64,000 nt of DNA, from contig OX485804.1 of NCBI GenBank assembly GCA_950295325.1, forward strand, positions 30,938,001-31,002,000, written 5' to 3'. The DNA is from Polytrichum commune. Lineage: Eukaryota; Streptophyta; Polytrichopsida; Polytrichales; Polytrichaceae. The notes under the pieces were generated by a model. It ran no database searches. It was not told the DNA's origin and saw nothing but the letters and a program-made list of their open reading frames with translations. A program made the position numbers and the translations under genes. Positions 23,368 through 35,600 of this stretch are shown in pieces (the first letter of the stretch is position 1; each line of letters starts with the position of its first letter).

Positions 23368-23870
23368 GGGCCACTTCACACCCGAGCCAAGAGCTGTGAC
23401 CATGAAATTGTGAGAGCCCAAAAGAGACTGTTCAAAGGCCGTCCCAAGACACCTCCAATACCCTGTAGTGTGGTCGCGGACCCTCGAGTGTAGTGTTGAA
23501 GTCATATGTTACTGGACCTCAACCAAACGCTATTTCAATGAATTTTTATTCATGTGGGTCCTCACGCATAATAAAATAGAATAAATCAACGGTGGTGAGC
23601 GCTCAGGGTGCCATGGTCTCCCGGTTTTGTGTTAGGCCTACCTCCAAGAGATGGTTTTTGAAAATAATCCAAGAGATCATGAAACATGATTTGTTTGATG
23701 ATGCCATGTAGGACTCCATGTAGAGTTTATGTCCATCTTGCATTCACATAATCCATTGGTCCCTCAGAGCGTAGTGCGAAGCGAACTTGGACTGGCTCCA
23801 CCTTTTCCACCAATGACAGGGCTTGAAGTGTAATGGTCATGGGCTCTCAGTCTCGTGTGTGAAGTGGCCC
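23368..23870 (-). mobile_element. PIF/Harbinger-type MITE, GGGCCACTTCACAC family, copy 3
   Basis: The 503-bp element has perfect inverted ends GGGCCACTTCACAC / GTGTGAAGTGGCCC and lies in the opposite orientation to the copies at 9867 and 39443. The flanks are TCA (23365..23367) and TTA (23871..23873), a TTA duplication with one base changed. No transposase frame was found; open frames inside follow no known family. Confidence 0.85.
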
Positions 23871-23873
23871 TTA

Positions 23874-24525
23874 GAAGCAGAGAAAAAAACAAATGACTTA
23901 TAACCGAAGACTGACCGAGTTATCCTTGGAAGGTCGAGACTCGGGATAGAGGGTGGAACACAAGGAAAAAAAACCCCGGGTTTCATAGTATTTATATTTG
24001 TGTATAGCTTGCCTGCCCCATGTTAAGGCTTATAATTTTATTTTATTTAAAAAAAACTGTAGAAAAGAAATTCTTCTTATTCTTGGTTTAAATGGAATTT
24101 TAGTCTTGACCCAATTTTTGAGTATTGATCATTTTGTCTCGAGAAGATGTAAATTGAACTTGGAAACTTCTTGAGAACGTGAGGTTGGTGGGCATAACAT
24201 GTCTTTATCATGAGTAAGTGTTGCAACTAGAGAGTATCCAACAAGCAAACCAAAGACAAGATGCACCTCCAAATAATTTAGTGTTTCTCCTGACCTTTTA
24301 AGGATAATTTTAATCTGTCATGTTGAACAACACTTACACATTCATGAGGAATACAGAATGGGAAAGAGTATTTTCATTGATTGAAGCGGGATTTCCACAT
24401 AGTATTTACATATGAGGAGCACTCAGCCCGTTTTTTGGAACTTTGCCTAAGTGGTTGTAACTATTTACTATTATTTGTAGGCAGTTAAGCCCCAGTTGTC
24501 TTTAAACTTGGGTAGGTAACTTCAT
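23874..24525. other. No gene recognised
   Basis: This is A+T-rich DNA with no supported feature between two MITEs. Confidence 0.4.
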
Positions 24526-24528
24526 ATG

Positions 24529-24907
24529 CTACACTAAATATGATATTTATTGTCATATGGTATTTTATGTCACTATGGTAGCTTTTCATATGACACTTCT
24601 TATCAATAAGTGAACAAATATTGTCATGATTGATGGATGAGTTCATCCATTGGCCAAAAGCCTACCTCCTCTTGTCAGCAGCTTGTGATGAAATATTGTC
24701 AAGGATGCTTGAAATTTGGATGAAGAATCACTTGGTAAATGACAATAATTGCAATATTGTAAATCTATAATCCCCCAAAAAATTCACAAGGAATGACATA
24801 TAATGTTGAGGGTTGACATTTAGTGGTGGTGACACTATACCATGGTTTACAATTAGCATTGAGCAAGATAATTAGAATTGGTGACACTAAATATCATGTT
24901 TAGTGTA
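24529..24907. mobile_element. MITE with CTACACTAAA(C/T)ATGATATTTA ends
   Basis: The left end CTACACTAAATATGATATTT is matched by the complement of the right end, CTACACTAAACATGATATTT, giving inverted repeats of about 28 bp over a 379-bp element. The end motif is itself partly palindromic. A longer, more decayed relative begins at 54239. The target duplication was not resolved, so the superfamily is unknown. Confidence 0.6.
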
Positions 24908-24909
24908 GT

Positions 24910-26400
24910 TCCAAGGGTTAACATCTAATTGAATTTCACCTAGTTGAGTATTTGTCCTTTCAGTTTGACAAAGGGTGTGGTGGAGTGTAATGTCTCAACA
25001 TGTCATTCAACCGTAATTATTAAATATCCAAAATCATAACCCAGTGTTCTATTAGTGTTCTATTAGTGTATAAATATGATTTATATATGGTCACTCGTTC
25101 CCCAACTTGATAATCTGATGGAATCAACTCACTTCTGAAGGATATTTTTGCATTTGAGCTTCGTAGTGCAAACTTGCACGCTTGCAATGATTCACCACTT
25201 ACTTACCCCATGAAGCCATGCAACAATGACAACATGACTATCATACAACCATTGACACTATCCTCCACACCCATGAATAAGTCTTTGAGATCCTCAAAGA
25301 CTCAATGCATTAAAATGTGACTACTTTAAACTTGAGAAAGGATAATACCTTCATTCATCATTAGAAGTACATTCAAGCAACTTAAGTGACCTCAATTTAT
25401 GGATGATTAAGTCTCAAAGGCTTAAATTATGATACTTGACAATGTCAACACTGCTTCTGTAACACACAAGATGCAAACATGTTGTCATATCTACCTCGTC
25501 ACTCTCTGAAAACAATTTTTAGGCTTTCAATTTCATGTTGTCTTACCCATGGGACCCATAATTTATGTCAACTTGAACCCCTTGACTTTACAATGTTCCT
25601 CATGGATCAACAAAATTTGTACATGACTCTAGAAAGGAGTTTGAAGAATACAAGGTTGGTGAATGCCATTTTTCTAAAAAGAGATGTCACTAAGTTTAAT
25701 GAACATGTTGCAATGATTGGGTGCTTTATTTCCAAATGACACTTCTAGGGATGTTAATTCTAGTGCGTCATAATAGCAAGATGTTACATGCATCATTCGA
25801 ATTCGACGGTGTCCTATGTGGCGCTTGCATGGGCCCGACCGTCCCCGCACCCTTGCCGCGTGCGACTAGCCGAACCCATGGCTCCACGACCCTAACCTAG
25901 CAACTCCGGAAGCATGTGCCTCCGTCGACAAAGATCACCATCGTCGTCTCGTAACTCCAATGGGACGTGCTGCACCGCACCGAGTGGGACGTCATTAGTG
26001 ACCATGTCCTTCATTACTCAAAGCAATCATCGATTTGCATGTTAATCTCGTTGGAAATATGGCTTAGGTTGCAGTGCCTCATTTTTGTGTTTTTGTTGTA
26101 TTGCATGTTGCGTGTTTCTACTACACTGAGATGTTTTGGGGAGTGTTTCTACTATGGTTTGGGGGTTCAGGAAGTGTTTTTGCTACATCGAGTTGTTTTA
26201 AGGAGTGCTTCTGGTGCAGTTTTGGGTTTAGGGAATGTTTATGTTGCGGATGTCTTTCACAGTTGATGCATGCAAGTTCAGGGTTTGAAGCGCACCTCTC
26301 AATTTGTGTAGTCATGTATTGTAAATAGCCAAGGATTGTGGATTATTGGATTTATTTATGAGAATAAAGTGAAACATTCATAGGAGGACAATGGACATTC
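24910..26400. other. No gene recognised; short GC-rich island
   Basis: A 190-bp GC-rich island (about 25800..25990) stands out from the A+T-rich surroundings. It is followed by T/G-rich sequence with overlapping open frames (25967..26328). None resembles a known protein. The island may be a transposon fragment or an ancient exon; nothing in the sequence decides. Confidence 0.4.
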
Positions 26401-26404
26401 ATAC

Positions 26405-26827
26405 TTACAATATAAATTGACTAGATAAACAAACCCGTGGGAATGCTAGCATTCTATGATTGTTTCTCCGTCGCACTCGTCTGTTGAATTTGCAAGGGAA
26501 GTTAGGGTTTTGTTGTCCTCCTTGCACTAAGTCTTCCAATTTGTCCCAAGGAATTGATGTGATTTGGGAGTCGATGTAGGTTCCCTTCCCTATGGTTCTA
26601 TGAGGTAGCCAATTGAGATTATCATCCCGGATTAAACCGGGTTTAGGGTTTTGCATTGTGTCCTTCAATGCTTGTAGGGGTTCCGCCTCCATTTGTGGAT
26701 CATAGGGTGTATCGGAGTTGGGCTTGTCGTCTTGAAATGGAGACGTTTCAATAGCGTTATGTAGTACCATTTTGCTTGCAAAATAAGGTAGGACTTTAAA
26801 GTGAGAGGAACTACGAAACATAATCAC
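26405..26827 (-). pseudogene. 140-residue open frame with a basic FPCKFNRR motif, unknown
   Basis: The minus-strand frame 26827..26405 is the longest open frame outside the recognised genes. Its second half reads IPWDKLEDLVQGGQQNPNFP and then CKFNRRVRRRNNHRML. This W-D-K-L-E-D spacing followed by a basic cluster looks like the N-terminal DNA-binding segment of a plant transposon-derived protein, but I cannot name the family with certainty. No continuation with a catalytic core is seen downstream. It may be a truncated transposase or a small unknown gene. Confidence 0.35.
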
Positions 26828-26829
26828 CT

Positions 26830-28376
26830 CTAAACCTAAAATTGTTGTGAATCAAGATCGTACCCTAAACCTTAAAACTCTAAACGGTGTGAAAGGCAAG
26901 GAATACATAGTACCTCAAGCGAATGGCGAGCAAGCCTTGTTCACATGAAGATTGCCAGTTGTTGTAAACCCTATCTTGCAACCACACGATCAGTATGACG
27001 CGCTGCAACCACACCTTGGATTTGATGCAGTGCATGAAGGAGATTACATAACCCCAAAAATTGTTGCCCTAAACTCCTAAACTATCTTTAGTTTTGAGGA
27101 CCCGCAAACATAGGAGAATTTGAGATGGCCTTACAACACACAACAAAGGCATGCCGTTATAAATGTCTTCAATAATGACAACCCGGAAACTAAGGAGATT
27201 TTGAAATGGTTCTACAAGACAGAGCAAACTGTAGAACACAAATGAGACGATGACAACGATCTTAGTCGATGGAGGCGCAAGTTGCCGGAGCTGCGACATC
27301 GTGGGTGAGCTCTATCAGCATTGGGGGACGCATGTCGGACCAGGTCGGGAGGGCCCGACCCTGCCCTGGCCGGGTTGCGGTCGCAGCCGGTTGTGCGCAA
27401 CGAGGGCACAGGGCGGATTTGTGGAAGGACGGGGCCATGCCAACGCCACGTAGGAAGCCATTGAGTTCGAATGACATGTTTAACATTGTGCATCATAATA
27501 GGTAGTAGAATATTTGCCTCAATTAAGAAGTGGAAGCATGCCGATGGTTGAGACAGAGCCATGTAAGCCATCCACTAATACTTTTCTACTAGACTCTTCA
27601 AATTCTTTATTGCTCATATTGTTTTGGCAGATTTGCTGATTACATAGGGTTTTGCATAGATTAGATAGGTACCATATATTGGCCAAAAGTAAGTCGGGGA
27701 CTCGGGGTTCCATATTTCAACCAGGGCGGGGGATTTAATAGAACATCCCAAAGGTGGAAAGTTTGACTTTCCAATCATGACGACTACATACAACATGTCT
27801 AGCACCCCAAGTATCACTTACCAAATTTGTTAATGTAATGTACAAGGGGAATGGAATGAAGTATCACTTACCATAATTGTAGTTGAGGCAAATATCCTCC
27901 ATGGGTGCTCACATGTACTGGCTATCTCTAGAAAAGTATTTGATGTGTATGTTATTCGGTTCGCGTTTCATGTCTTCCGAGTTGTACCAATAAATTTGCA
28001 TAACAGAACTTGTGTTGTGTTAGCAAATGTATGATGAAACATCACCAAAACCAGATTGGAAATCAGACCCCTCTACTTCAGTTATGGTTAATGGAGGCGC
28101 ATGTTTCTTAGTTCCTTAAAAGTATACATAGGTCCTCCCAATTGTGTTCACTATCATGGAGTAGTAAATAATATTTGAAGACTTCATATGAACTTGTGTC
28201 TTTTTGGTGTTTGTTTTTTGATCCTCACCTAACCACACACCAATCCAACAAAGGTGTCCAATCAAGAAAAGTAACTGGATAACACCCACATACCTTAGGC
28301 CTAGATAGTTCTTGTAGCAAGGATGTTAAACCTAATTGAAAGAATTGTTGGCATGTTATGCAGAACCCTCATTCGG
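26830..28376. other. No gene recognised; GC-rich island and dispersed repeat
   Basis: A GC-rich island lies at about 27260..27450 and yields overlapping open frames on both strands, none of them convincing. 27990..28330 is, on the minus strand, a copy of the dispersed repeat also present at about 32900..33200 in EXO84 intron 3; both include the stretch around GATAGTGAACACTCTTGGG or its relatives. Confidence 0.4.
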
Positions 28377-28930
28377 GTTCAACAATGACCCTGAAATGCT
28401 CTGATGGCACATGCATGGGCCTTCTTGGCTTACATAGATATATGTTAATTAATTCCCAACTTCCATTTCCCTGTTGGAAGCCACAGTATTGATGCAACTT
28501 GCTGTTGACAAAGTTTGTCGGTGATCTGAAGTCCGCAGCAACAGACTTGAGAGGACTTAAATTTAAAAGTTGTTGGAGTCAATGTATGTATTAATGCTTC
28601 AAATTAAAACACCACTTCGGCATTGAGAGGATGAGTCATCCTCTTGAAGATTGTTCAACAATGACCCTGAAATGCTCTGATGGCACATGCATGGGCCTTC
28701 TTGGCTTACATAGATATATGTTAATTAATTCCCAACTTCCATTTCCCTGTTGGAAGCCACAGTATTGATGCAACTTGCTGTTGACAAAGTTTGTCGGTGA
28801 TCTGAAGTCCGCAGCAACAGACTTGAGAGGACTTAAATTTAAAAGTTGTTGGAGTCAATGTATGTATTAATGCTTCAAATTAAAACACCACTTCGGCATT
28901 GAGAGGATGAGTCATCCTCTTGAAGATTGT
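28377..28930. repeat. Exact 276-bp tandem duplication
   Basis: The unit starting GTTCAACAATGACCC at 28377 repeats from 28653 without a difference that I can find, ending at about 28930. On the minus strand parts of the unit read as open frame (for example RSPTNFVNSKLHQYCGFQQG), but no gene is recognised. Complete identity indicates a very recent duplication or an assembly error. Confidence 0.9.
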
Positions 28931-29679
28931 GCACGGACACACTTTTCTCTGTTAAAATTCAACAAGAAGTTCCATGTTAGGAAGCTTCATGTGGGGTGAG
29001 TACATCATTGTCCTTTTGAAATGCACTGAAAAGTTTGTCTGCAACTGAATCATATTGTCGTCAAGGTGGATGATCAAGCTTGTGAATTTTATCCTTTCGA
29101 AGCTTGTGCTGAGATGCTTGTTGCCCATGTTACAAGCTGTGACTCATAGTACACTCTAGCAGTACTATTAAAGTTCTTACTGTTTCATAACCCACTGCGC
29201 AGTTCTCTAGATATCCACTTCATGTCAGTTGGAGGTTGTCGAAATGACATTGACATTATATAACATATGGTATTGTGCATATTGCACAAATACATAATGC
29301 TGGAGTTGATAACGTGAGTGTTAACAAATCACCATAAATCTGCACAAAGGCCGCGACATGTTAGCTCCAAGAGAGGAATTTGTTTCAAATTCTTTTGGAA
29401 GTAATTCTTCAGTTCCTTCTACAAAAGATTATGGGTTCTAGGAGTTTCCAGAAATCCCTCCAGAAAATGTGAGACATAAATCTTGGCATGGAGGGTTAAT
29501 TACAATATAGTTTTTTATTCACTAGGTTTCACTTATAACACATCATTTTACTTATGAATGGAACATTGACAACAGTCTACTATAGTAAGGCACCTCATAC
29601 CTAGCATGTTATTAAATTGTACCTTTTGAGTCATGAATTCGCCTAGATTTTCCACAATATTTAGCTGGTTTGGACAGGT
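28931..29679. other. 3' flank of EXO84
   Basis: This region is downstream of the EXO84 stop codon on the minus strand. AATAAA on that strand (29514..29519) lies about 160 bp after the stop and is a candidate poly(A) signal. No other gene is recognised. Confidence 0.4.
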
Positions 29680-32600
29680 CTAAGATGGTAATAAGCCTTG
29701 GTTTGGTGAATCCACAGTTGCTTCACCCATGGTAGACAACTTCTGGAAGGCAATGCTGGCAGCTTCTAGAAACCAGTCATCACTTGGTAACACTCTGCCA
29801 TCCAAAGAATGGTATACATACATGAGAAATTTCAATTTTGTAGAGAAGGCTCAATTTTGAAAGCACATAATGTGACTGAATGGAGGCTCTGTATTCTGTT
29901 GATGTTGAACGTATCTCTACGTTGATCAGACAAGTACAATTTGAACACAAACACATGAATTCAAGCACATGTCCAGTTCTTGGTATGACTCCTAAATTGT
30001 GATGTTAGTGTAGGCAATCTCATTGTAACAAATGTATTTTTGGTGTTCCTTCTTAAGTACAATCCTGGCCATAAACCACTCAAATATAGGTGTCTGATTA
30101 AGAGCCACCACATAATCCGAAAAAAAGAATATAAAGGCTAAGAAATCTGACCTCTCAGGATCAGCACCAGTTGCAGCAAAGGCATTCACTGCTCGAGAAG
30201 TTAGCCCTTGTATCAAAGAACTTAAAATTGGTGAATTGCAATTGTTGCTGGAAGCCATTTGGGCCACAAATTGCATGTCCAGTACAAACTAACAAGCACA
30301 TGATGGTGCAATTCAGCTTCACTCCAGAGATAATTCAAATTTCAGATTCAAAATGCACAAGTGAAAAGCCAAAAAGAATAAGCATGTTAAATTGGCGCAT
30401 CTGAGAATATCTGTTATTATTTTGAGTAATCTGGGGTCACTTGTGCAAAGGAATCATTGTACTATACTTGTTGTAGACCAATAGGACCAAGCAGTTGAGG
30501 GCCATCTTCAATTCCACGCCAAAACTCCGTCTCGTCCAACCAAGAAGCAAAGACTTCCAGGAGGTGTGACATGAATGGAATCACAACCGTTTCCTTGCTA
30601 ATTGATGCCTCCTCTCCAGCCCGTTGTATGCGAATTAACCTATGGAACAATGCCTATCCGACCATGAAGTGAAAACCTTGTCAGGTGTCTCCAGTCTCAT
30701 AACTCAAAAACACTACCTAATGTCAATCTTGTAAGGTACTCTGATCAATTGGAACTCTACATTTGAGTGGTATATGGCAAGGGCTTGTGGTTAAGAGTGG
30801 ACACCAAAACGACATGTGTTACAATGAGATTGGATGATGTGCTCAGAATATAGACACCGTTTTAAGGTCAATAGTGGACACAATTGGGAGGGCCTTTGTG
30901 GTATTCAAAGAGAAAGAGAATCTCCACTTTCACTTCTTATAACTTTTGTACTCATATTCTGATTCTAAAACTTCAAATGATAATTCATTTGATTTGTACT
31001 TGCTAACAAGATGAGGCAAGTTTCAATCTGACCCAACCGCAAAAATTTATGCAGAGTTGGAATTGCCCGCAATTGGGTCACAATACATTGTATTCTTTAC
31101 TTAGCATTTCCTTTGGATATTCACACTTCACATTGAAGTTTTGGAATATAAGAACTACCCCTTATTTTTGAAGTTTTAACAAAGAGGAAATTAGCAATGA
31201 ATGGTGTAGTCAAACCTGGAAGATGTCTGAAGGCATTCCATTTTTGTTTGACCCCGGGTTCTGACTTCCTTCAGAATCGAGATCAATGTATGTGGCGGGG
31301 GTGGGGACAAATTTCACCTTATAGGCAGGATCGAGCAAGTATTGGAGACTATGTTTGCAAATAGAGTATTGCAAACGCTTGACTGCGGTTCGTAGCTTTT
31401 GTTGCCATTCTGACTTGTTAGGGTTGTAGTTCAGTGTGTTGGAGGCCACGCTGAAGCTAGATTGTCGGATGAGTCCCATACTCCAGGACTCTTTGTCCTT
31501 TGGTAACACCTTTGGAGCCAACGGGGGTAATAATTCATAGGCAAGTGTCGTTGCGTTATTTATAAGAGCAAGTTGCCGAGTCTCTGTATTTGTAGTGTAT
31601 TCCTACGTCCAAGTGTTGAAAAACTGTCATCTACGTGCTTCATAAGTGATGTTTCTCTTAGCAAATGATATACTTAAATATGATTGATTTGATGGGCCAC
31701 ATTCCCAAGAATAATGGGCCATTCCTCACCGACTTGAACATTGAATACGCAGGGCATTTCACACCATTTCAAACCATATTCATCCCTATACTCGAGAGGG
31801 CTCCCCACTATCTTAACAATATTATGGTATCCTAAAACATAGTAGACATTAGGTTAATTTACTACATTTATTTTAGGTTGCAAGCAATATTTCTGGAATG
31901 TAAGTCACACTCACTTTTCCATCTCTGGCAAGACCTGGCACTGCCTTGATCAGCATGGCGATGTAGTCGTTGAACAACAAACATAGGCCTTCCAGTACAA
32001 ACCCAGCTAGATGTAGGCTTATGAGTGGATATACCCCTTCCATCAAGTCCTACAAAAATGGCTATGGTAAATGTCAGAAACCATAATCCTACCATAGAAG
32101 GCTCTCTATTCCTACTAGAATAATGATTTTCTATTCAAATCATGCCACATGTCAATCTCACATTTGTTGAGGTCCACTTGAATCCCCTCTGGAAACTACA
32201 TTCCAGCACTAGTTAAGATAGATAGAGCGCCCTCTTCAGCACCTTATTTACTGGTACCCATGCATTCACCTATACACTGATCCAACATTGGCATAAACCC
32301 ACCCTTGGTACTGTAAAATAACTACTGAAACCACGAGTGAATATTGTGCAGGTGGAAACCAGGAAGGCACCTGCACCATGGAGATGAACTGATGGGCGCT
32401 GCTGGAGAGCTTGACAGTCCGTGAACTTTGGCTTCGGTGGATTAGTGTTCGTGAGGAAGTAGAGAGCGAGCGCAATCGTAGGGACGGTGTGGACTGATAG
32501 AATGTGAGCACCCAGTCATCGGCCGATGCCATGGCCGCCACACTTTCCTCGATCCGCTTCATGTTCGCCTCCATCGCCTGTTCCACACTGGGACGGAACT

Positions 32601-35600
32601 TCTTGGCCAACATGGGACACAGAATCAAGCCATGGGATTCCAGGAGCGAGCAATACCCAAAGGCAATCTCGACGCACTCAGCGGCCCCCCGCAATGCGCC
32701 TGTTGCGGCCGCAGAAGACAGCACGTGCTGCTTGATCAGGCGGGCATAGAACTCCGTGACTTTGCAAGCCCACACCACAATCTCGGATGCGAACTCAGGC
32801 ACGTCCCCAAAAACCATCCTTGAATCTCTTGCCGCCTGCAATTATGTACAGTATGCAGGTGTTACTCGGTTACTTTACTTAATCGGACACCTAGGTGAGG
32901 ATCAAAGAACAGACACCATAAAGACACATGATGTTTGATAGATTTTGGCCTACGTCTTCAAATTTTATTACCTACTCCACATTCGATAGTGAACACTCTT
33001 GGGAGGACCTGCATATTCAATTAAGGAATCAACAAACATGCACTTCCGATCACCATGACTATATCAGAGGAGGTTCGATTTGCAATCCAATTTTGTTAAT
33101 GCTTCATTGTAGATTTTGCTCATGCAACACAAGTTTTGTTGTGCAAATCTAACTGGTAGAAGTTGGAGAACATAAAAGAACAAATTGAAAAACACCCACA
33201 CACCTTATGTAGGAAACAATTTAAATAAGAGAGACTTAAGGTGGATTTAACATTTGGGTCCAAGACCAAAGAAACTCCCAAGTCAAGCAATGTAAGGGTT
33301 GAGAGTAATAATTTGAACTCAAGGCGTTTACACAAGGGTCCGAATCCAACGTTGAGATCAAGAAGTGCTAATGTGGCACTACTTTTCTGCCAACGCTTGT
33401 CCGTCCCAACTTAAGAAAATACTCCACCCAATTTGAATAACCAAATTTCAAGCTTGGACCCAATCTTGAGTCCAAATATAAGGTCCATTAAGGGGTGTTT
33501 TAATCCCCAAGTTTCTTGAACCCAAACCCTAATGTAAGCACATCCTTGGTAATCAAGGGACAAATTTTGCTTCCCTCCTCCAATTCTGAAACTTGAATTG
33601 AGGATCTCCGTGACTTGTAATTGCTAACCACATGAGACAATTCACAGTCCGACCCAACCACTAAAATTGACTGTGGAGTTGGAATTGCCCATAATATGGG
33701 CACAAACCTTATCCACATACCAACAAGAATAACAAGCTCGGAAGTCTATCAGTAGATGCTTGTTCACAGCCTTCTGAGGTTATGAAATTTGAACAGTCTG
33801 AAGATCGCTACAATTTGGAGACCAAAAGTATTTACCCTACACCCGTGTCAGTTTTGTAAATAAATAAGCAACATTTGAAGCATGTGAGTCCAAATGTTGA
33901 TGAATTCGGACACCAATGTCCAATAAAGAAATACATACATACACTTTTAACTCGTCTTTGTGGTGTATGGCTCCATATTTAGTCCAGAACATTGAAACAT
34001 GCTGTCTGACTTCAAGCCCCAAATTTCAATATTTCGACTCATATGTGTTGACCTTAACTGACCTAAAAAGGGTAGAGTTAGCTTGCCTGCTTGATAGTGG
34101 AGCATGCCATTTGTGACAACGCAGCGGTGAGTGCCCTGTGTTAGGATGTTCTGATGAGGTGAAGCTCGCAGCTGTTGTGCTTGAAGCTTGAATTAAAGAT
34201 TGACATTTTGCACCATAACATTGTTAAGCTCCTTATAGGGCCACCCCTGGATGAGGAATCAAAAGCCAATGCAGCGAGAAAAATGGGCCACTTCCATACG
34301 CATTAAGCCTAGATCTAGCTTACCCAACTTTTGCTTCGGCAAAAGAGTTCGAATACCCAGGTCCTAACAATGTTGAGACTTACTGAAGTCCAATCCCATA
34401 TCAAATTGTTTCAACACAGAAGTGTTGACCTTAACTGACCTTAAAGTTGTACTGTACGCTTGCCTGCTAGATTGTGGAGAACGCCATTGGCAACAATGTG
34501 GGCAGTGAGTGCCCTGTGGTAGGACATTCCGATGGGATGAAGCCCGCGCAGCTGTTGTGCTTAAAGCTAGAATTCGATAATGATATTTTGCACCATAACA
34601 TTGTAAAGCTCCTTATAGGGCCACCCCTACGTAAGGAGTTGAAAGCCATTGCAGCAAGAAAAATGGACCAATTCCATAAGCATACAGCGTGCATGTGGGT
34701 TACCTGCACTAACAATGTTAAGACTCACTGAAGTCCAGTGCCAAGTCAAATCATTTCGACACAGAATTGTTGAGCTTAACTGACCTCAAAAGGATTTATA
34801 CGGTTAGCTTGCCTGCAAGATTGTGGAGAATGCCATTTGCGACAAGGCAGCTGTGAGTGCTCCCCGGTAGGAAGTTCCAATGGGGTGAAGCCCACGGCTG
34901 TTGCGCTTGAAGCGAGCGTAATGGGCATAGAGCAACATTGTGTGCGCATGGGCACCTTCTCCCAACTGATCCATGTAGGCCACGATGGCGCGGAGCTCGA
35001 CGCCACGCACAGACGGCTGTTTGCTCATGTAGGCCAAGTAGTCAAGAAGCGCATTCTTGCGTTTCTTCAACGCGGCTTGCAAGAACACACTCGTGACAGG
35101 CGTGAGGAGGCTCAGGTTGCCATCCTTGCTCGTGCACGCGTCGCAATCGCGCACCAGATTCTCGCCTTCTTCCAACGTCGCAAGTGCCAACTCGATTTTA
35201 CGCTCCGCCAGAAGGCTGTCAAAGATGTTCGGAAGGGAAAATGCGATGTATTCGGGGTTGGAACGAGATGATGATGATGATGATGGATTAATGATCTCTT
35301 TGGAGTACATATTGGTCTTTGCGGCGGAGTTTGGGAGAGTGCGTATTGGGTCAATCCACTCGGCGAGGTTTCGGACAACACCTGTTCGAGTGCGCAATAG
35401 TGAGCGCAATTTGATTATGCCCTGCTCCATGCTCGCCACTTCTCGAGACATCCTGTAAAAAAGACGTATGAAGTTTAGGGTCTTCCAAAATCAATAGTCG
35501 TAGTTCACCTGTATCATCCACATTAGGTTTATCTAAAAGCATTAGAAATTACCAGCACCATGACCTCTCATAACTGCCAAAAGAGTCAAGCCGGTTTGAC

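Larger units (their letters stand above)
32836..34812 (-). other. EXO84 intron 3, GC-AG class, with repeats
   Basis: The donor is CAG/GCAAGC on the minus strand and the acceptor TTGCAG/GCGGC. Only this GC donor joins the frame as conserved in the family (...AFSTILQ followed by AARDSRM). The intron of 1977 bp is the longest of the gene. It contains a dispersed repeat (about 32900..33200), related sequence (about 33450..33720) and two decayed copies of the exon 3 end. Confidence 0.85.

Noticed and set aside
27212-27571. Overlapping frames on both strands in a GC-rich island
   Set aside because: High G+C makes stops rare; no domain or splice pattern supports a gene.
28377-28930. CRISPR-like or satellite array
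   Set aside because: There are only two directly adjacent 276-bp units with no spacers, so it is a simple tandem duplication.
32504-32823. Plus-strand open frames over 32504..32823
   Set aside because: They are antisense shadows of EXO84 exon 4.
34837-35458. Plus-strand open frames of 133 and 144 residues
   Set aside because: They lie antisense to EXO84 exon 3, whose protein identity is clear; the plus frames have no conserved motif.
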